From assembly GCF_019890935.1 (NCBI RefSeq), contig NZ_CP082333.1:1204001-1268000 (forward strand): a DNA stretch of 64,000 nucleotides, read 5' to 3'. Position 1 is the first letter of the stretch. Each line of letters begins with the position of its first letter. Of the stretch, positions 63,665-64,000 are shown in pieces. The stretch is from Exiguobacterium acetylicum (GTDB lineage: Bacteria; Bacillota; Bacilli; Exiguobacteriales; Exiguobacteriaceae). Both the position numbers and the translations under genes were made by a program. The notes under the pieces were generated by a model. The model was not told the origin of the DNA and did no database searches. It saw only the letters and a list, made by a program, of their open reading frames with translations.

Positions 63665-64000
63665 ATTTAATGTGACACTAACTGAAGGCGGCGACATTCG
63701 TCAAATCCGTTACCAAAATATCATGATTAATCAATTGATTCATCATCCATTTGATGAATCCTTGATGAATGTATATGTTCGTCATGGTTCCAGTGTGGCC
63801 TTACCGTTACTTGGTATCCATTCGCCTAGTAAACTAGCAATATCTGAGCGTACGATCAGCTGGAAAGGTGACTACGAAACATTCGGATACGAGGTCGTCG
63901 CAAGTCTTCACACGACTGGAATGCATTTTAAAGTCTCACTCACTGGGGAAGGAGAATTTGACGTAACCTATGCACAGGATTTAGGGCTGGCTGACGAAGC
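63624..64000 (+). CDS. GH94-like phosphorylase (1,2-beta-oligoglucan phosphorylase type), 3' end missing
   Basis: Only the first 125 codons are in the window. ATG 63624 follows AAAGGGGC. The visible N-terminal beta-sandwich domain (GGDIRQIRYQN, then VTYAQDLGLAD) resembles the start of 1,2-beta-oligoglucan phosphorylases such as Lin1839 of Listeria innocua. The active site lies outside the window, so the assignment rests on the N-terminal domain and on the GH3 neighbour. Confidence 0.62.
   Translation, partial: MNTLTTVPHLRHDEFNVTLTEGGDIRQIRYQNIMINQLIHHPFDESLMNVYVRHGSSVALPLLGIHSPSKLAISERTISWKGDYETFGYEVVASLHTTGMHFKVSLTGEGEFDVTYAQDLGLADE

Overview
The window looks like chromosome of a mid-GC Firmicute, most likely Exiguobacterium or a close relative in the Bacillales. 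This is inferred from strong AGGAGG-type ribosome sites, Gram-positive lipoprotein signals, operators resembling those of Bacillus (CcpA cre, CodY, Zur, LexA, sigma-B, YtrA type), a B. subtilis-like thiamine operon, and a yxjC-scoAB-type ketone-body operon. I see no rRNA, tRNA, CRISPR array, insertion sequence or prophage. Most genes are close-packed, with start/stop overlaps inside operons and hairpin terminators between convergent units.

Layout. 1-11.2 kb is an alpha-glucoside island. A GH32 sucrose(-phosphate) hydrolase (cut by the left edge) and a GH65 disaccharide phosphorylase lie on the minus strand. A MalA-like membrane protein, a LacI-type regulator, a binding-protein transporter (malEFG, no ATPase gene), beta-phosphoglucomutase and a GH13 oligo-1,6-glucosidase follow. 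One 14-bp palindrome lies inside both main promoters, with variants at two further starts, so the local LacI protein probably controls the whole island. 11.2-13 kb holds a DUF350 protein, a 55-residue membrane protein and a diguanylate cyclase. 13.2-18.1 kb is a complete 3-hydroxybutyrate to acetyl-CoA operon (GntP permease, CoA-transferase A/B, dehydrogenase, thiolase) behind a cre-like site.

18-34 kb is mixed: a DUF2268 lipoprotein, BrnQ with a CodY-like box, glycerol dehydrogenase, a Zur-box FAD protein, two SH3b-M23 endopeptidases, a Nudix protein, a sigma-B-type SDR gene with a small acidic protein, a YtrA-type GntR/ABC operon, DoxX, an MFS exporter, an OsmC protein and a NagZ lipoprotein. 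34.4-38.1 kb is a TPP riboswitch followed by tenI-thiO-thiS-thiG-thiF. 39.3-43.5 kb is sbcD-sbcC behind a LexA-like box, followed by an AAC(3)-family acetyltransferase and a BI-1 family protein.

45-59 kb contains an AT-rich cysteine-rich gene, a LysR-divergent operon (acetyltransferase, cyclophilin-like lipoprotein, SDR, cupin), an L7/L12-like membrane protein, a NERD protein, a MarR/ABC-2 pair with a shared operator, an arsR-arsB-CoA-disulfide-reductase/rhodanese operon, a PadR-DUF2812 pair, two unrecognised genes and a YhfK-like reductase. 59.2-61.3 kb carries two tandem exported proteins that resemble cyclohexadienyl dehydratase (PheC) more than a transporter component. The right edge (61.3-64 kb) is a GH3 beta-glucosidase and the start of a GH94-like phosphorylase. 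It resembles the Listeria beta-1,2-glucan module and is preceded by operators very like those of the maltose island.
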